This document shows positions 7,775 through 16,829 of a stretch of 64,000 nt of DNA, piece by piece. The stretch is from NCBI RefSeq assembly GCF_007896895.1, contig NZ_VOGW01000161.1, forward strand, positions 1 through 64,000, written 5' to 3'. Numbering within the stretch: the first letter of the stretch is position 1; the number at the start of each line of letters is the position of its first letter. The translations under genes were made by a program, and so were the position numbers. This stretch comes from Streptomyces misionensis. GTDB lineage: Bacteria; Actinomycetota; Actinomycetes; Streptomycetales; Streptomycetaceae. The notes under the pieces were generated by a model. That model was not told where the DNA came from. It ran no database searches and saw nothing but the letters and a program-made list of their open reading frames with translations.

Positions 7775-9601
7775 ATGGACATGGCGGCCATACCCACGCA
7801 GTGGGAGACCGAGGGCCGGGGCGCCGGGGCGCGCGGCCACGTCACGCTGCCCGGCAGCCCGCTCGCGCCGGGTTCGGCGCGGGCCCTGGTGCGGGCCGCG
7901 CTGACCGAGGTGCCCGGGGTCGCGCCCCGGCTGCTGGACGACGCCCTGGCCGTCGTCAGCGAGCTGGTCACCAACTCCGTGGTGCACGCCGGCACGGAGA
8001 TGGACCTGGACTGGTGCCTGGAGGAGAGCGGCGCGTTCGTGGTCGAGGTCGGCGACCGGCACCCGGCCCGGCCGCCGCGGGACGCGACCGCGGGCGAGCC
8101 GCCGTACGAGATCCCCGAGTACGGCCGGGGGCTGCGGCTGGTCGGCGCGCTCGCCGAGTCCTGGGGCGTCACCTACCGCACCGGTGCCAAGTCGGTGTGG
8201 GCCAGACTGCCGCCGGGCGGCAGCGAGACCCCGCCCGGCCCCCGGGCACCGGACGCCCTGGAGGTGGCCGAGGACCTGGCCCCCCAGCCGCGGCGCGCCG
8301 GCGGCGACCGGGACTGGCTCGGCCGGGGCGCGCTGTCCTTCCTCGCCGAGGCCTCCGACCTGCTCGCCGGGCAACTGGACGAGAACCTGGTCACGGCCCT
8401 CACCGGCCAGCTGATCGTGCCCCGGCTCGCCGACTGGTGCGCGGTCTGGCTGGAGGACGAGGCGTCCGCGCGCGGCGGGTCGTACGACGGCCCCGCCCGG
8501 GTCTGGCACGCCAGCGAGAACCGCATCGAGGAGCTGCGCGGCGTGCTGGAGAAGGAGCCGCCGCGGACGGGGGACGGGCTGGGCTTCGGCCCCGAGCCGT
8601 ACCCGTGGCCCGGCGCCGCGCTCGGCCCGCGGGACGCCGACGGCACGGCGCTGGCGTACCGGCTGGTCGCGGGCGGCCGGCCGCTCGGCACGCTGGTCAT
8701 CGGGCGGTGCGGGCTCGCGCGCTTCCCCGACGAGATCACCGGGCTGGTCGAGGACCTGGCCCGCCGGGTGGCGCTCGCGATCGGCGCGGCCCGGCAGTAC
8801 GCCCGCCAGGCCACCATCAGCGCGGTGCTCCAGCGGGGCCTGCTGCCCGGCGCGGTCGCGCAGATCCCCGGGATGAGCAGCGCGCTGGTCTACGAGCCCT
8901 GCGACAAGAGCGGACCCAGCGGCGACTTCTACGACCTGTTCCCGGCGGGTGACGGCCGCTGGTGCTTCGCCATCGGCGATGTGCAGGGCAAGGGCCCGGA
9001 GGCGGCGGTCGTCATCGGCCTGGCCCGGCCCTGGCTGCGGCTGCTGGCCCGCGAGGGCTACCGGGTGGCCGACGTGCTGGACCGCCTCAACCAGCTCCTC
9101 CTGGACGACGCCACCGAGGCCGCCGACGCCGCGGCCCGCGCGCTGGTGGCCGCCGACGGCCTGGCCGTGACGCCCGGGGACGGCCCGCAGACCCGCTTCC
9201 TGTCCCTGCTCTACGGCGAGCTGACCCCGTACGACGGCGGGGTCGGCTGCACCCTCGCCTCCGCCGGGCACCCGCTCCCGCTGGTCCTCGGCCCCGACGG
9301 CACCGTGCGCACCGCGGCCCGACCGCAGACGCTGCTCGGCGTGGTCGAGGACGAGACGTACGTCAGCGAGACGCTGGACCTGCTGCCCGGAGACAGCCTG
9401 CTGTGCGTCACCGACGGGGTGACCGAGCGGCGCTGCGGCTCCCGCCAGTTCGACGACGCGGACGGTCTCGCCGAGGCCCTCGCCTCCTGCGCCGGCCTCA
9501 CCGCCGAGGAGATCGCGGAAAGGATCCGCCACCTGGTGCACACCTTCGGCGAGGCCCCGCCGGAGGACGACCTGGCACTGCTGGTGCTCCAGGCGGAGTG
9601 A
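7775..9601 (+). CDS. Fused HATPase (anti-sigma kinase-like), GAF and SpoIIE/PP2C phosphatase
   Basis: The 608-residue protein joins three signalling domains. Residues about 20-145 form an RsbW/SpoIIAB-type HATPase (VVSELVTNSVVHAG is the N box; PEYGRGLRLVGAL is the G box). Residues about 190-345 look like a GAF sensor. Residues about 365-605 form a PP2C/SpoIIE phosphatase with GDFYDLF, IGDVQGKGPEAA, ASAGHPLPL, CVTDGVTER and EDDLALLVL. Such proteins control anti-sigma factor antagonists: the kinase half phosphorylates and the phosphatase half dephosphorylates STAS-domain partners. No sigma factor or STAS gene is adjacent, so the partner is unknown. An ATG at 7781 is an equally possible start. 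Confidence 0.88.
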   Translation: MDMAAIPTQWETEGRGAGARGHVTLPGSPLAPGSARALVRAALTEVPGVAPRLLDDALAVVSELVTNSVVHAGTEMDLDWCLEESGAFVVEVGDRHPARPPRDATAGEPPYEIPEYGRGLRLVGALAESWGVTYRTGAKSVWARLPPGGSETPPGPRAPDALEVAEDLAPQPRRAGGDRDWLGRGALSFLAEASDLLAGQLDENLVTALTGQLIVPRLADWCAVWLEDEASARGGSYDGPARVWHASENRIEELRGVLEKEPPRTGDGLGFGPEPYPWPGAALGPRDADGTALAYRLVAGGRPLGTLVIGRCGLARFPDEITGLVEDLARRVALAIGAARQYARQATISAVLQRGLLPGAVAQIPGMSSALVYEPCDKSGPSGDFYDLFPAGDGRWCFAIGDVQGKGPEAAVVIGLARPWLRLLAREGYRVADVLDRLNQLLLDDATEAADAAARALVAADGLAVTPGDGPQTRFLSLLYGELTPYDGGVGCTLASAGHPLPLVLGPDGTVRTAARPQTLLGVVEDETYVSETLDLLPGDSLLCVTDGVTERRCGSRQFDDADGLAEALASCAGLTAEEIAERIRHLVHTFGEAPPEDDLALLVLQAE

Positions 9602-9644
9602 GAGGGCGGCCGGGGGAGCGCGGCGGTGCTGGACAATGGGTCGT

Positions 9645-10877
9645 ATGCCTTCCGCACTCCCCGACGGCGAGCCCGTCCCCGACGACGGCGCGCTGCCCGC
9701 GCACGCGCTCGCCGGGGCGCTGGAGCGTCCGCTCGGTTTCTACCTGCACGTGCCGTACTGCGCGACCCGCTGCGGCTACTGCGACTTCAACACCTACACC
9801 GCGACCGAGCTGCGCGGCACCGGCGGTGTGCTCGCCTCCCGCGACAACTACGCGGACACCCTCACCGAGGAGATCCGGCTCGCCCGCAAGGTGCTAGGCG
9901 ACGACCCGCGCCCGGTCCGCACGGTCTTCGTCGGCGGCGGTACGCCCACGCTGCTGGCCGCCGGCGACCTCGTACGGATGCTGGCCGCGATCCGCGACGA
10001 GTTCGGGCTGGCGCCGGACGCCGAGGTCACCACGGAGGCGAACCCCGAGTCCGTGGACCCGGCCTACCTCGCCACCCTCCGGGAGGGCGGCTTCAACCGG
10101 ATCTCCTTCGGCATGCAGAGCGCGAAGCAGCACGTGCTGAGGATCCTGGACCGCACCCACACCCCCGGGCGCCCCGAGGAGTGCGTGGCGCAGGCGCGGG
10201 CGGCGGGCTTCGACCACGTCAACCTCGACCTGATCTACGGCACCCCGGGCGAGAGCGACGACGACTGGCGGGCCTCCCTGGACGCGGCGATCGGCGCCGG
10301 CCCCGACCACGTCAGCGCCTACGCGCTCATCGTGGAGGAGGGCACCCAGCTCGCCCGCCGCATCCGCCGGGGCGAGGTCCCGATGACCGACGACGACGTG
10401 CACGCCGACCGCTACCTGATCGCCGAGGAGACCCTCTCCGCGGCGGGCTTCGCCTGGTACGAGGTCTCCAACTGGGCCACCTCCGACGCCGGCCGCTGCC
10501 TGCACAACGAGCTGTACTGGCGCGGCGCGGACTGGTGGGGCGCGGGGCCGGGCGCCCACTCGCACATGGGCGGCGTCCGCTGGTGGAACGTCAAGCACCC
10601 CGGCGCCTACGCCGCCGCCCTGGCCGCGGGCCGCTCCCCGGGCGCGGGCCGCGAGCTGCTGTCCGCCGAGGACCGCCGCGTGGAGCGCATCCTGCTGGAG
10701 CTCCGCCTGCGCGAGGGCGCCCCGCTGGACCTGCTGAAGGAGGAGGGCCTCGCGGCCGCGCGCCGGGCCGTGGCGGACGGACTCCTCCAGGAGGGCCCCT
10801 ACGCCGAGGGCCGCGCCGTGCTCACCCTGCGCGGCCGGCTGCTCGCGGACGCGGTGGTACGGGACCTGGTGGACTGA
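9645..10877 (+). CDS. hemW: Radical SAM heme chaperone HemW (coproporphyrinogen III oxidase-like)
   Basis: A 410-residue radical SAM protein. The cluster motif CATRCGYCDF (CxxxCxxC, about residue 40) is followed by FVGGGTPTLL, which is typical of the HemN/HemW group. True HemN has an N-terminal extension and other residues; this shorter form fits HemW, which delivers heme to membrane respiratory enzymes, rather than a coproporphyrinogen dehydrogenase. The N-terminal 30 residues are Pro/Asp-rich and without homology. The ATG at 9645 is preferred, with an alternative at 9636. In many bacteria the gene neighbours lepA and hrcA, as it does here. Confidence 0.92.
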   Translation: MPSALPDGEPVPDDGALPAHALAGALERPLGFYLHVPYCATRCGYCDFNTYTATELRGTGGVLASRDNYADTLTEEIRLARKVLGDDPRPVRTVFVGGGTPTLLAAGDLVRMLAAIRDEFGLAPDAEVTTEANPESVDPAYLATLREGGFNRISFGMQSAKQHVLRILDRTHTPGRPEECVAQARAAGFDHVNLDLIYGTPGESDDDWRASLDAAIGAGPDHVSAYALIVEEGTQLARRIRRGEVPMTDDDVHADRYLIAEETLSAAGFAWYEVSNWATSDAGRCLHNELYWRGADWWGAGPGAHSHMGGVRWWNVKHPGAYAAALAAGRSPGAGRELLSAEDRRVERILLELRLREGAPLDLLKEEGLAAARRAVADGLLQEGPYAEGRAVLTLRGRLLADAVVRDLVD

Positions 10878-10898
10878 TCCGCCCGGACCCGCGGCGGG

Positions 10899-11708
10899 TC
10901 AGGCCCCGCCGCCCGTGACGAAGTCGATCAGCTCCTCCACCCGCCCCAGCAGCTCCGGCTCCAGGTCCTTGTAGGAGCCGACCCGCTTGAGGATCGCCTG
11001 CCACACCGCGCCGGTGTTGTCCGACGGCCAGCCGAGGGCGCGGCACACGCCCGTCTTCCAGTCCTGGCCGCGGGGGACGGCCGGCCAGGCGGCGATGCCC
11101 AGGCAGGCGGGTTTCACCGCCTCCCAGATGTCGATGTAGGGGTGGCCCACGACCAGCGCGTGCTCGCTGGTCACCGACTGGGCGATGCGCCATTCCTTGC
11201 TGCCGGGCACCAGGTGGTCCACCAGGATGCCGAGCCGGGCGTCGGGGCCGGGCGCGAAGTCGGCGACGATCGAGGGCAGGTGGTCCACGCCCTCCAGGTA
11301 CTCCACGACCACGCCCTCGATGCGCAGGTCGTCGCCCCAGACCTTCTCGACCAGCTCGGCGTCGTGCCGCCCCTCGACGTAGATGCGGCCGGCGCGGGCC
11401 ACGCGGGCGCGGGCGCCGGGCACCGCGACCGAACCGGAGGCCGTGCGGGCGGGGCGGGCCGGGGCGGCCGAGGGGCGTACGAGGGTCACCGGGCGGCCCT
11501 CCAGCAGGAAGCCGCGGGGTTCCAGCGGGAAGACCCGGTGCTTGCCGAAGCGGTCCTCCAGGGTGACCGTGCCCGCCTCGCAGCGGATCACCGCGCCGCA
11601 GAACCCGGTGCCGGGCTCCTCCACGACCAGGCCCGGTTCCGCGGGCACCTCCGGCACCGGCTGGGACTTCTTCCAGGGCGGGGTCAGGTCGGGGGAGTAC
11701 TGGCGCAT
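10899..11708 (-). CDS. DUF3097 protein with Toprim-like C-terminal half
   Basis: The 269-residue protein begins [16 protein letters not shown] and matches the actinobacterial DUF3097 family as I know it. The N-terminal half is small beta strands ([20 protein letters not shown]). The C-terminal half contains [16 protein letters not shown], then [17 protein letters not shown], then [16 protein letters not shown]. This order of an early Glu, a D-H-L segment and a later acidic strand resembles a Toprim fold (primase, topoisomerase, OLD, RNase M5), which is inference. No ribosome-binding site is seen, so the mRNA may be leaderless. The function is unknown. Confidence 0.85.
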   Translation of the reverse strand: MRQYSPDLTPPWKKSQPVPEVPAEPGLVVEEPGTGFCGAVIRCEAGTVTLEDRFGKHRVFPLEPRGFLLEGRPVTLVRPSAAPARPARTASGSVAVPGARARVARAGRIYVEGRHDAELVEKVWGDDLRIEGVVVEYLEGVDHLPSIVADFAPGPDARLGILVDHLVPGSKEWRIAQSVTSEHALVVGHPYIDIWEAVKPACLGIAAWPAVPRGQDWKTGVCRALGWPSDNTGAVWQAILKRVGSYKDLEPELLGRVEELIDFVTGGGA

Positions 11709-11742
11709 TCGGATGACGATAGGAGAAGAGCGGAGCGGGCGC

Positions 11743-12465
11743 TCACGACACGCCGAAACGCGCGGCCAGGGCGTCCCGTTGGCGCCGTACGAAGGCCGCG
11801 TCCACCACCGCACCGTGACCGGGCACGTACAGCGCGTCCTCGCCGCCGAGCGCCAGCAGCCGGTCCAGCGCGGCCGGCCAGCGGGACGGTACGGCGTCCG
11901 GGCCCGCCTGGGGCTCGCCGGACTCCTCGACCAGGTCGCCGCAGAACACCACCTCACGCTCGCCCGGCACCAGGACCACCAGGTCATGGGCGGTGTGACC
12001 GGGGCCGACGTTGGCCAGCAGCACCTGGCGGCCCCCGCCGAGGTCCAGGGTGCGCTCCCCGGAGACCAGGTGCCGCGGCGGGACCGGCGCCAGCGCCGCC
12101 TCCTCCGCGTCCGCCGCCGGCAGCCCGTGGTGGACGGCGTCGTGGCGCAGCGCGTCGCGCTCGCCGGCGAGCACCGCCTCCGCCCCCACCGCCGCGTACA
12201 CCGCCGCCCCCGCGAACGCGGCGGCGCCGAAGACATGGTCGAAATGGGCGTGGGTCAGCGCGAGATGGGTCACACGGCCGCCCGCCAGCTCCTCCGCCGC
12301 CGCCCGCAGCCGCGCCCCCTCCGCCAGGCTCGACCCGGCGTCCACCATCAGGGCCGTGTCCGCGCCCAGGACCAGCCCCGCCGTGCAGTCCCAGCCCGGC
12401 AGCCGGCACCGTCCGACCCCCGTGGCCAGCCGCTCCCATCCCCGCTCTTCCCAAGTCACCGTCAT
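11743..12465 (-). CDS. MBL fold metallo-hydrolase
   Basis: The 240-residue protein has the metallo-beta-lactamase fold with the zinc motif THAHFDH (residues about 90-96), further ligands at VGPGHTAHD and CGDLVE, and the terminal [10 protein letters not shown]. All metal ligands expected for a di-zinc hydrolase are present. The compact single-domain form resembles glyoxalase II-like and quorum-quenching-type hydrolases, but the substrate cannot be assigned. It lies head to head with hrcA across the CIRCE region and just upstream of the DUF3097 gene on the same strand, 34 bp apart, so the two may be cotranscribed. Confidence 0.85.
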   Translation of the reverse strand: MTVTWEERGWERLATGVGRCRLPGWDCTAGLVLGADTALMVDAGSSLAEGARLRAAAEELAGGRVTHLALTHAHFDHVFGAAAFAGAAVYAAVGAEAVLAGERDALRHDAVHHGLPAADAEEAALAPVPPRHLVSGERTLDLGGGRQVLLANVGPGHTAHDLVVLVPGEREVVFCGDLVEESGEPQAGPDAVPSRWPAALDRLLALGGEDALYVPGHGAVVDAAFVRRQRDALAARFGVS

Positions 12466-12550
12466 ACCGCGACGCTAGCCCCACGAGCGGTCACGGGGGC
12501 ACCGACCTTGCCCGGTGCGTACCCCACGGCCGTACACTGGGCCGGGGACG

Positions 12551-12577
12551 CTGGCACTCGCACGCGAAGAGTGCCAG
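12551..12577. promoter_or_regulatory. CIRCE operator (HrcA-binding)
   Basis: CTGGCACTC, nine spacer bases, GAGTGCCAG form the classical CIRCE inverted repeat (consensus TTAGCACTC-N9-GAGTGCTAA). It lies 50 bp upstream of the hrcA start, implying that HrcA represses its own operon and that heat shock relieves it. Confidence 0.93.
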
Positions 12578-12627
12578 GCGGTCGAACCGAGGGCCAGAAG
12601 GGGACGACGTGCTGGAGGTGCGCGCGA

Positions 12628-13644
12628 ATGCTGAGTGAACGCAGGCTTCAGGTGCTGCGCGCCATCGTCCAGGACTACGTCGGCACCGAGGAGCCGGTCG
12701 GGTCCAAGGCCCTGACCGAGCGGCACAACCTCGGCGTCTCCCCGGCGACGGTGCGCAACGACATGGCGGCCCTGGAGGACGAGGGGTTCATCGCCCAGCC
12801 GCACACCAGCGCGGGGCGCATCCCCACCGACAAGGGCTACCGGCTGTTCGTCGACAAGCTCGCGGGCGTCAAGCCGATGACCGCGCCCGAGCGGCGCGCC
12901 ATCCAGAACTTCCTGGACGGCGCCGTCGACCTCGACGACGTGGTGGCGCGCACGGTACGGCTGCTCGCGCAGCTGACCCGGCAGGTCGCCGTCGTGCAGT
13001 ACCCGTCCCTGACCCGGTCCACCGTGCGGCACGTGGAACTGCTCGCGCTCGCCCCGGCGCGCGTGATGCTCGTGCTGATCACGGACACCGGCCGGGTCGA
13101 GCAGCGGATGGTGGACTGCCCGGCGCCGTTCGGCGAGGCCTCCCTGGCGGATCTGCGCGCGCGGCTGAACAGCCGGGTCGCGGGCCGCCGGTTCACGGAC
13201 GTGCCGACACTGGTCGAGGACCTGCCGGACGCCTTCGAACCCGAGGATCGCGGTACGGTCTCCACGGTGCTCTCCACCCTTCTGGAGACACTGGTCGAGG
13301 AGAACGAGGAGCGGCTGATGATCGGCGGCACCGCCAATCTCACCCGTTTCGGACACGACTTCCCCCTGACGATCCGGCCCGTCCTGGAGGCGCTGGAGGA
13401 GCAGGTCGTGCTCCTCAAACTCCTCGGCGAGGCGAAGGATCCGGGCATGACCGTGCGCATCGGGCACGAGATCGCCCACGAAGGACTCAACTCAACCTCC
13501 GTGGTGTCGGTGGGCTACGGTTCGGGCGGCGAGGCGGTTGCCAAGCTCGGCGTGGTCGGACCGACCCGCATGGACTACCCGGGAACGATGGGAGCGGTAC
13601 GCGCAGTGGCACGGTACGTCGGACAGATCCTGGCGGAGTCGTAA
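12628..13644 (+). CDS. hrcA: Heat-inducible transcriptional repressor HrcA
   Basis: The 338-residue repressor binds CIRCE and controls chaperonin genes. The N-terminal winged helix ([18 protein letters not shown], then [23 protein letters not shown]) is followed by [17 protein letters not shown], the family signature, then a dimerisation and GAF-like domain ending in [11 protein letters not shown]. The ATG at 12628 is preferred because homology starts at MLSERR. The gene abuts dnaJ with no gap (stop 13642-13644, GTG at 13645), indicating translational coupling. The CIRCE just upstream implies autoregulation. Confidence 0.97.
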   Translation: MLSERRLQVLRAIVQDYVGTEEPVGSKALTERHNLGVSPATVRNDMAALEDEGFIAQPHTSAGRIPTDKGYRLFVDKLAGVKPMTAPERRAIQNFLDGAVDLDDVVARTVRLLAQLTRQVAVVQYPSLTRSTVRHVELLALAPARVMLVLITDTGRVEQRMVDCPAPFGEASLADLRARLNSRVAGRRFTDVPTLVEDLPDAFEPEDRGTVSTVLSTLLETLVEENEERLMIGGTANLTRFGHDFPLTIRPVLEALEEQVVLLKLLGEAKDPGMTVRIGHEIAHEGLNSTSVVSVGYGSGGEAVAKLGVVGPTRMDYPGTMGAVRAVARYVGQILAES

Positions 13645-14781
13645 GTGGCCACGGACTACTACGCCGTTCTCGGCGTGCGCCGCGACGCGTCGCAGGATGA
13701 GATCAAGAAGGCGTTCCGCCGGCTCGCGCGCGAGCTGCACCCGGACGTCAACCCCGACCCGAAGACCCAGGAGCGGTTCAAGGAGATCAACGCCGCTTAC
13801 GAGGTGCTGTCGGACCCGCAGAAGAAGCAGGTCTACGACCTCGGCGGAGATCCCCTCTCGCAGTCCGGCGGCGCCGGCGCGGGCGGCTTCGGGGCCGGTG
13901 GCTTCGGCAACTTCTCCGACATCATGGACGCGTTCTTCGGTACGGCGTCGCAGCGCGGGCCGCGCTCGCGCACCCGGCGCGGCCAGGACGCGATGATCCG
14001 GATCGAGGTGGAACTGGACGAGGCGGCCTTCGGGACCACCAAGGAGATCCAGGTCGACACCGCGGTCGTCTGCAACACCTGCAACGGCGAGGGCGCGGCT
14101 CCGGGCACGTCCGCGCAGACGTGTGACATGTGCCGGGGCCGCGGCGAGGTCTCCCAGGTCACCCGGTCCTTCCTGGGCCAGGTCATGACCTCGCGGCCGT
14201 GCCCCCAGTGCCAGGGCTTCGGCACCGTGGTGCCGACCCCGTGCCCGGAGTGCGCCGGCGACGGCCGCGTCCGCTCGCGGCGCACGCTGACGGTGAAGAT
14301 CCCGGCCGGTGTGGACAACGGCACGCGGATCCAGCTCGCCGGGGAGGGCGAGGTCGGCCCCGGCGGCGGCCCGGCCGGCGACCTCTACGTCGAGATCCAC
14401 GAGCTGCCGCACTCGACCTTCCAGCGCCGCGGCGACGATCTGCACTGCACGGTGACGATCCCGATGACCGCGGCGGCCCTCGGCACCAAGGTGCCGCTGG
14501 AGACGCTGGACGGCATGGAGGAGGTCGACATCCGGCCCGGCACCCAGTCCGGCCAGTCGATCCCGCTGCACAACCGGGGCGTCACGCATCTGCGCGGCGG
14601 CGGCCGGGGCGACCTGGTCGTCCACGTCGAGGTCCAGACACCGACCAAGCTGGACCCCGAACAGGAGCGCCTGCTGCGCGAACTCTCCAAGCTGCGCGGC
14701 GAGGAACGCCCCCAGGGCCAGTTCCAGCCGGGCCAGCAGGGGTTGTTCTCGCGGCTGAAGGACGCGTTCAACGGGCGGTGA
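13645..14781 (+). CDS. dnaJ: Molecular chaperone DnaJ (second actinobacterial copy)
   Basis: A full-length type I Hsp40 of 378 residues: J domain at 1-68 with the HPD motif (ELHPDVNPD), a Gly/Phe-rich linker (GGAGAGGFGAGGFG), four zinc-finger repeats (CNTCNGEG, CDMCRGRG, CPQCQGFG, CPECAGDG) and the C-terminal substrate-binding domain. It stimulates DnaK ATPase and hands on unfolded clients. Location behind hrcA marks it as the DnaJ2 type of actinobacteria; the other copy is usually in the dnaK operon elsewhere. Its last 35 bases recur 115 bp downstream, after the stop codon. Confidence 0.97.
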   Translation: MATDYYAVLGVRRDASQDEIKKAFRRLARELHPDVNPDPKTQERFKEINAAYEVLSDPQKKQVYDLGGDPLSQSGGAGAGGFGAGGFGNFSDIMDAFFGTASQRGPRSRTRRGQDAMIRIEVELDEAAFGTTKEIQVDTAVVCNTCNGEGAAPGTSAQTCDMCRGRGEVSQVTRSFLGQVMTSRPCPQCQGFGTVVPTPCPECAGDGRVRSRRTLTVKIPAGVDNGTRIQLAGEGEVGPGGGPAGDLYVEIHELPHSTFQRRGDDLHCTVTIPMTAAALGTKVPLETLDGMEEVDIRPGTQSGQSIPLHNRGVTHLRGGGRGDLVVHVEVQTPTKLDPEQERLLRELSKLRGEERPQGQFQPGQQGLFSRLKDAFNGR

Positions 14782-14892
14782 CGCCGCCGGCCGGAGCCGT
14801 GGCCGCCGGCCCGGGGGCCGTCCCCCGGACCGGCGCGGCCGGCCGGGTCGGCAGGGGTTGTTCTCGCGGCTGAAGGACGCGTTCAGCGGGCG
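14736..14892 (+). repeat. Duplicated 3' end of dnaJ (two 42-bp copies)
   Basis: Bases 14736-14777, which encode the last residues of DnaJ (GLFSRLKDAFNGR), recur at 14851-14892 with one difference in 42 (41 of 42 identical, including an exact 35-bp block). The second copy lies in non-coding sequence after the stop. It looks like a small tandem duplication or an old terminal extension of the gene lost by a frame change. Confidence 0.85.
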
Positions 14893-14993
14893 TGGTGGCG
14901 GGTGTCCGCGGCGCGCTGACCGGGCGCTTGGCGGAATATGCCGATGGGAATACCCGATTCGGACTTGTTCGCAGGACGTGACACCATGCGGTC

Positions 14994-16067
14994 ATGTCCT
15001 CCGCACTGACCGATCTTCTCCTCCATCCGATCGTGCAGGCCCCCATGGCGGGCGGCGTCTCCGGCCCGGAGCTCGCCGCCGCGGTGTCCGAGGCCGGTGG
15101 GCTCGGGTTCCTGGCGGCCGGGTACAAGACCGCCGACGGCATGTACCAGGAGATCAAGCGGCTGCGGGGACTCACCGACCGCCCCTTCGGCGTCAACGTG
15201 TTCATGCCGCAGCCGGAGCACGCGGAGAGCGGCGCGGTGGAGGTCTACGCCCACCAGCTCGCCGGCGAGGCCGCCTGGTACGAGACCGAGCTGGGCGACC
15301 CGGACAGCGGCCGCGACGACGGCTACGACGCCAAGCTCGCCGTGCTCCTGGACGACCCGGTGCCGGTGGTCTCCTTCCACTTCGGTGTGCCGGGCCGGGA
15401 GGTGCTGGAGCGGCTGCACCGGGCCGGGACCCGCACGCTGGTCACCGCCACCACCGTCGAGGAGGCCCTCGCGGTGGAGGCGGCCGGCGCCGGCGCGGTG
15501 ATCGCCCAGGGCGTGGAGGCCGGCGGCCACCAGGGCACCCACCGGGACGTCGCGGAGCACGACGGCACCGGCATCGGCCTGCTGTCGCTGGTCACGCAGA
15601 TCCGCGAGGCCGTGGGCATCCCGGTCGTGGCCGCGGGCGGCATCATGCGCGGCGCCCAGATCGCCGCCGTCCTCGCGGCGGGCGCGAGCGCGGCCCAGCT
15701 GGGCACCGCGTTCCTCGCCACCCCCGAGTCCGGCGCCCCGGACGTGCACAAGGAGGCGCTGACCAACCCGCTGTTCGCGCGTACCGAGCTGACCCGTGCG
15801 TTCTCCGGGCGCCCGGCACGCGGACTGGTCAACCGCTTCCTGCGCGAGCACGGCCCGTACGCGCCCGCCGCCTACCCCGAGGTCCACCACCTCACCTCCC
15901 CGCTGCGCAAGGCCGCCGCCAAGGCGAAGGACGCGCAGGGCATGGCGCTGTGGGCGGGCCAGGGCCACCGGCTGGCCCGGGACCTGCCCGCCGGACGGCT
16001 GGTCGAGGTGCTGGCGGCCGAACTCGCCGAGGCCCGCGCCGCGTCGGCGAAGGGCGGTGCCCGGTGA
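14994..16067 (+). CDS. Nitronate monooxygenase family flavoenzyme
   Basis: The 357-residue protein is a FMN-dependent TIM barrel of the NMO/2-nitropropane dioxygenase family. The N-terminal HPIVQAPMAGGVSGPELAAA and the phosphate-binding parts GVEAGGHQGTH and VVAAGGIMRGAQIAAVLAAG are intact. Members detoxify nitronates such as propionate-3-nitronate, though the family is also annotated as enoyl-ACP reductase-like, so the substrate is uncertain. The stop overlaps the rsmE start by 4 nt (GTGA), showing cotranscription and translational coupling. The ATG at 14994 is the first start consistent with family length. Confidence 0.87.
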   Translation: MSSALTDLLLHPIVQAPMAGGVSGPELAAAVSEAGGLGFLAAGYKTADGMYQEIKRLRGLTDRPFGVNVFMPQPEHAESGAVEVYAHQLAGEAAWYETELGDPDSGRDDGYDAKLAVLLDDPVPVVSFHFGVPGREVLERLHRAGTRTLVTATTVEEALAVEAAGAGAVIAQGVEAGGHQGTHRDVAEHDGTGIGLLSLVTQIREAVGIPVVAAGGIMRGAQIAAVLAAGASAAQLGTAFLATPESGAPDVHKEALTNPLFARTELTRAFSGRPARGLVNRFLREHGPYAPAAYPEVHHLTSPLRKAAAKAKDAQGMALWAGQGHRLARDLPAGRLVEVLAAELAEARAASAKGGAR

Positions 16068-16810
16068 CCGCGCCCGTCTTCGTCGTGCCCGACTTCCACG
16101 CGGACGGCGGCCGGTACGTCCTGGACGGCCCCGAGGGCCGGCACGCGGTCTCCGTGAAGCGGCTCCAGCCCGGCGAGGAGGTCGTGCTCACCGACGGCGC
16201 CGGGCGCTACGCGGTGTGCGAGGTGATCGGCAGCGAGGGCAAGGACCGGCTGGTCGTCCACATGAGCGGGATCAGCGAGGAGGCCGCGCCCAACCCCCGG
16301 ATCACCGTCGTCCAGGCCCTGCCCAAGGGCGACCGGGGGGAGCTGGCCGTCGAGACGATGACCGAGGTCGGCGTCGACGCGATCGTGCCGTGGCAGGCCG
16401 CGCGGTGCATCACGCAGTGGAAGGGCGACCGGGGCCTCAAGGCGCTCGGCAAGTGGCGGGCCACCGCGCGCGAGGCCGGCAAGCAGTCCCGGCGGGTGCG
16501 CTTCCCCGAGGTCGCGGACGCGGCGACGACCAGGCAGGTGGCCGCGCTGCTGGCCGGGGCGGACTTCGCCGGGGTGCTGCACTCCGACTTCGAGCACGTC
16601 AGCGAGCCGCTGGCCACGGCCGAACTCCCCGCCGAGGGCGAGATCGTACTGGTCGTCGGGCCCGAAGGGGGCGTCTCCCGCGACGAGTTGACGCTGTTCG
16701 AGGAGGCGGGCGCGAAGGCGTACGTGCTGGGCCCCAGCGTGCTGCGCACCTCCACCGCCGGCACCGCCGCGGCGGCCCTCCTGCTGGGACGCACCGGCCG
16801 CTGGTCCTGA
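16064..16810 (+). CDS. rsmE: 16S rRNA (uracil(1498)-N3)-methyltransferase
   Basis: The 248-residue SPOUT methyltransferase modifies U1498 of 16S rRNA. The N-terminal PUA-like domain (residues about 1-70) carries GRHAVSVKRLQPGEEV; the knotted C-terminal domain has VVGPEGGVSRDE and LGPSVLRTSTAGTAA, which bind S-adenosylmethionine. The GTG at 16064 overlaps the preceding stop codon. The gene's usual neighbour in actinobacteria is dnaJ, here separated by the nitronate monooxygenase gene. Confidence 0.95.
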   Translation: MTAPVFVVPDFHADGGRYVLDGPEGRHAVSVKRLQPGEEVVLTDGAGRYAVCEVIGSEGKDRLVVHMSGISEEAAPNPRITVVQALPKGDRGELAVETMTEVGVDAIVPWQAARCITQWKGDRGLKALGKWRATAREAGKQSRRVRFPEVADAATTRQVAALLAGADFAGVLHSDFEHVSEPLATAELPAEGEIVLVVGPEGGVSRDELTLFEEAGAKAYVLGPSVLRTSTAGTAAAALLLGRTGRWS

Positions 16811-16829
16811 ACCTCACCTGGGAGACCCC

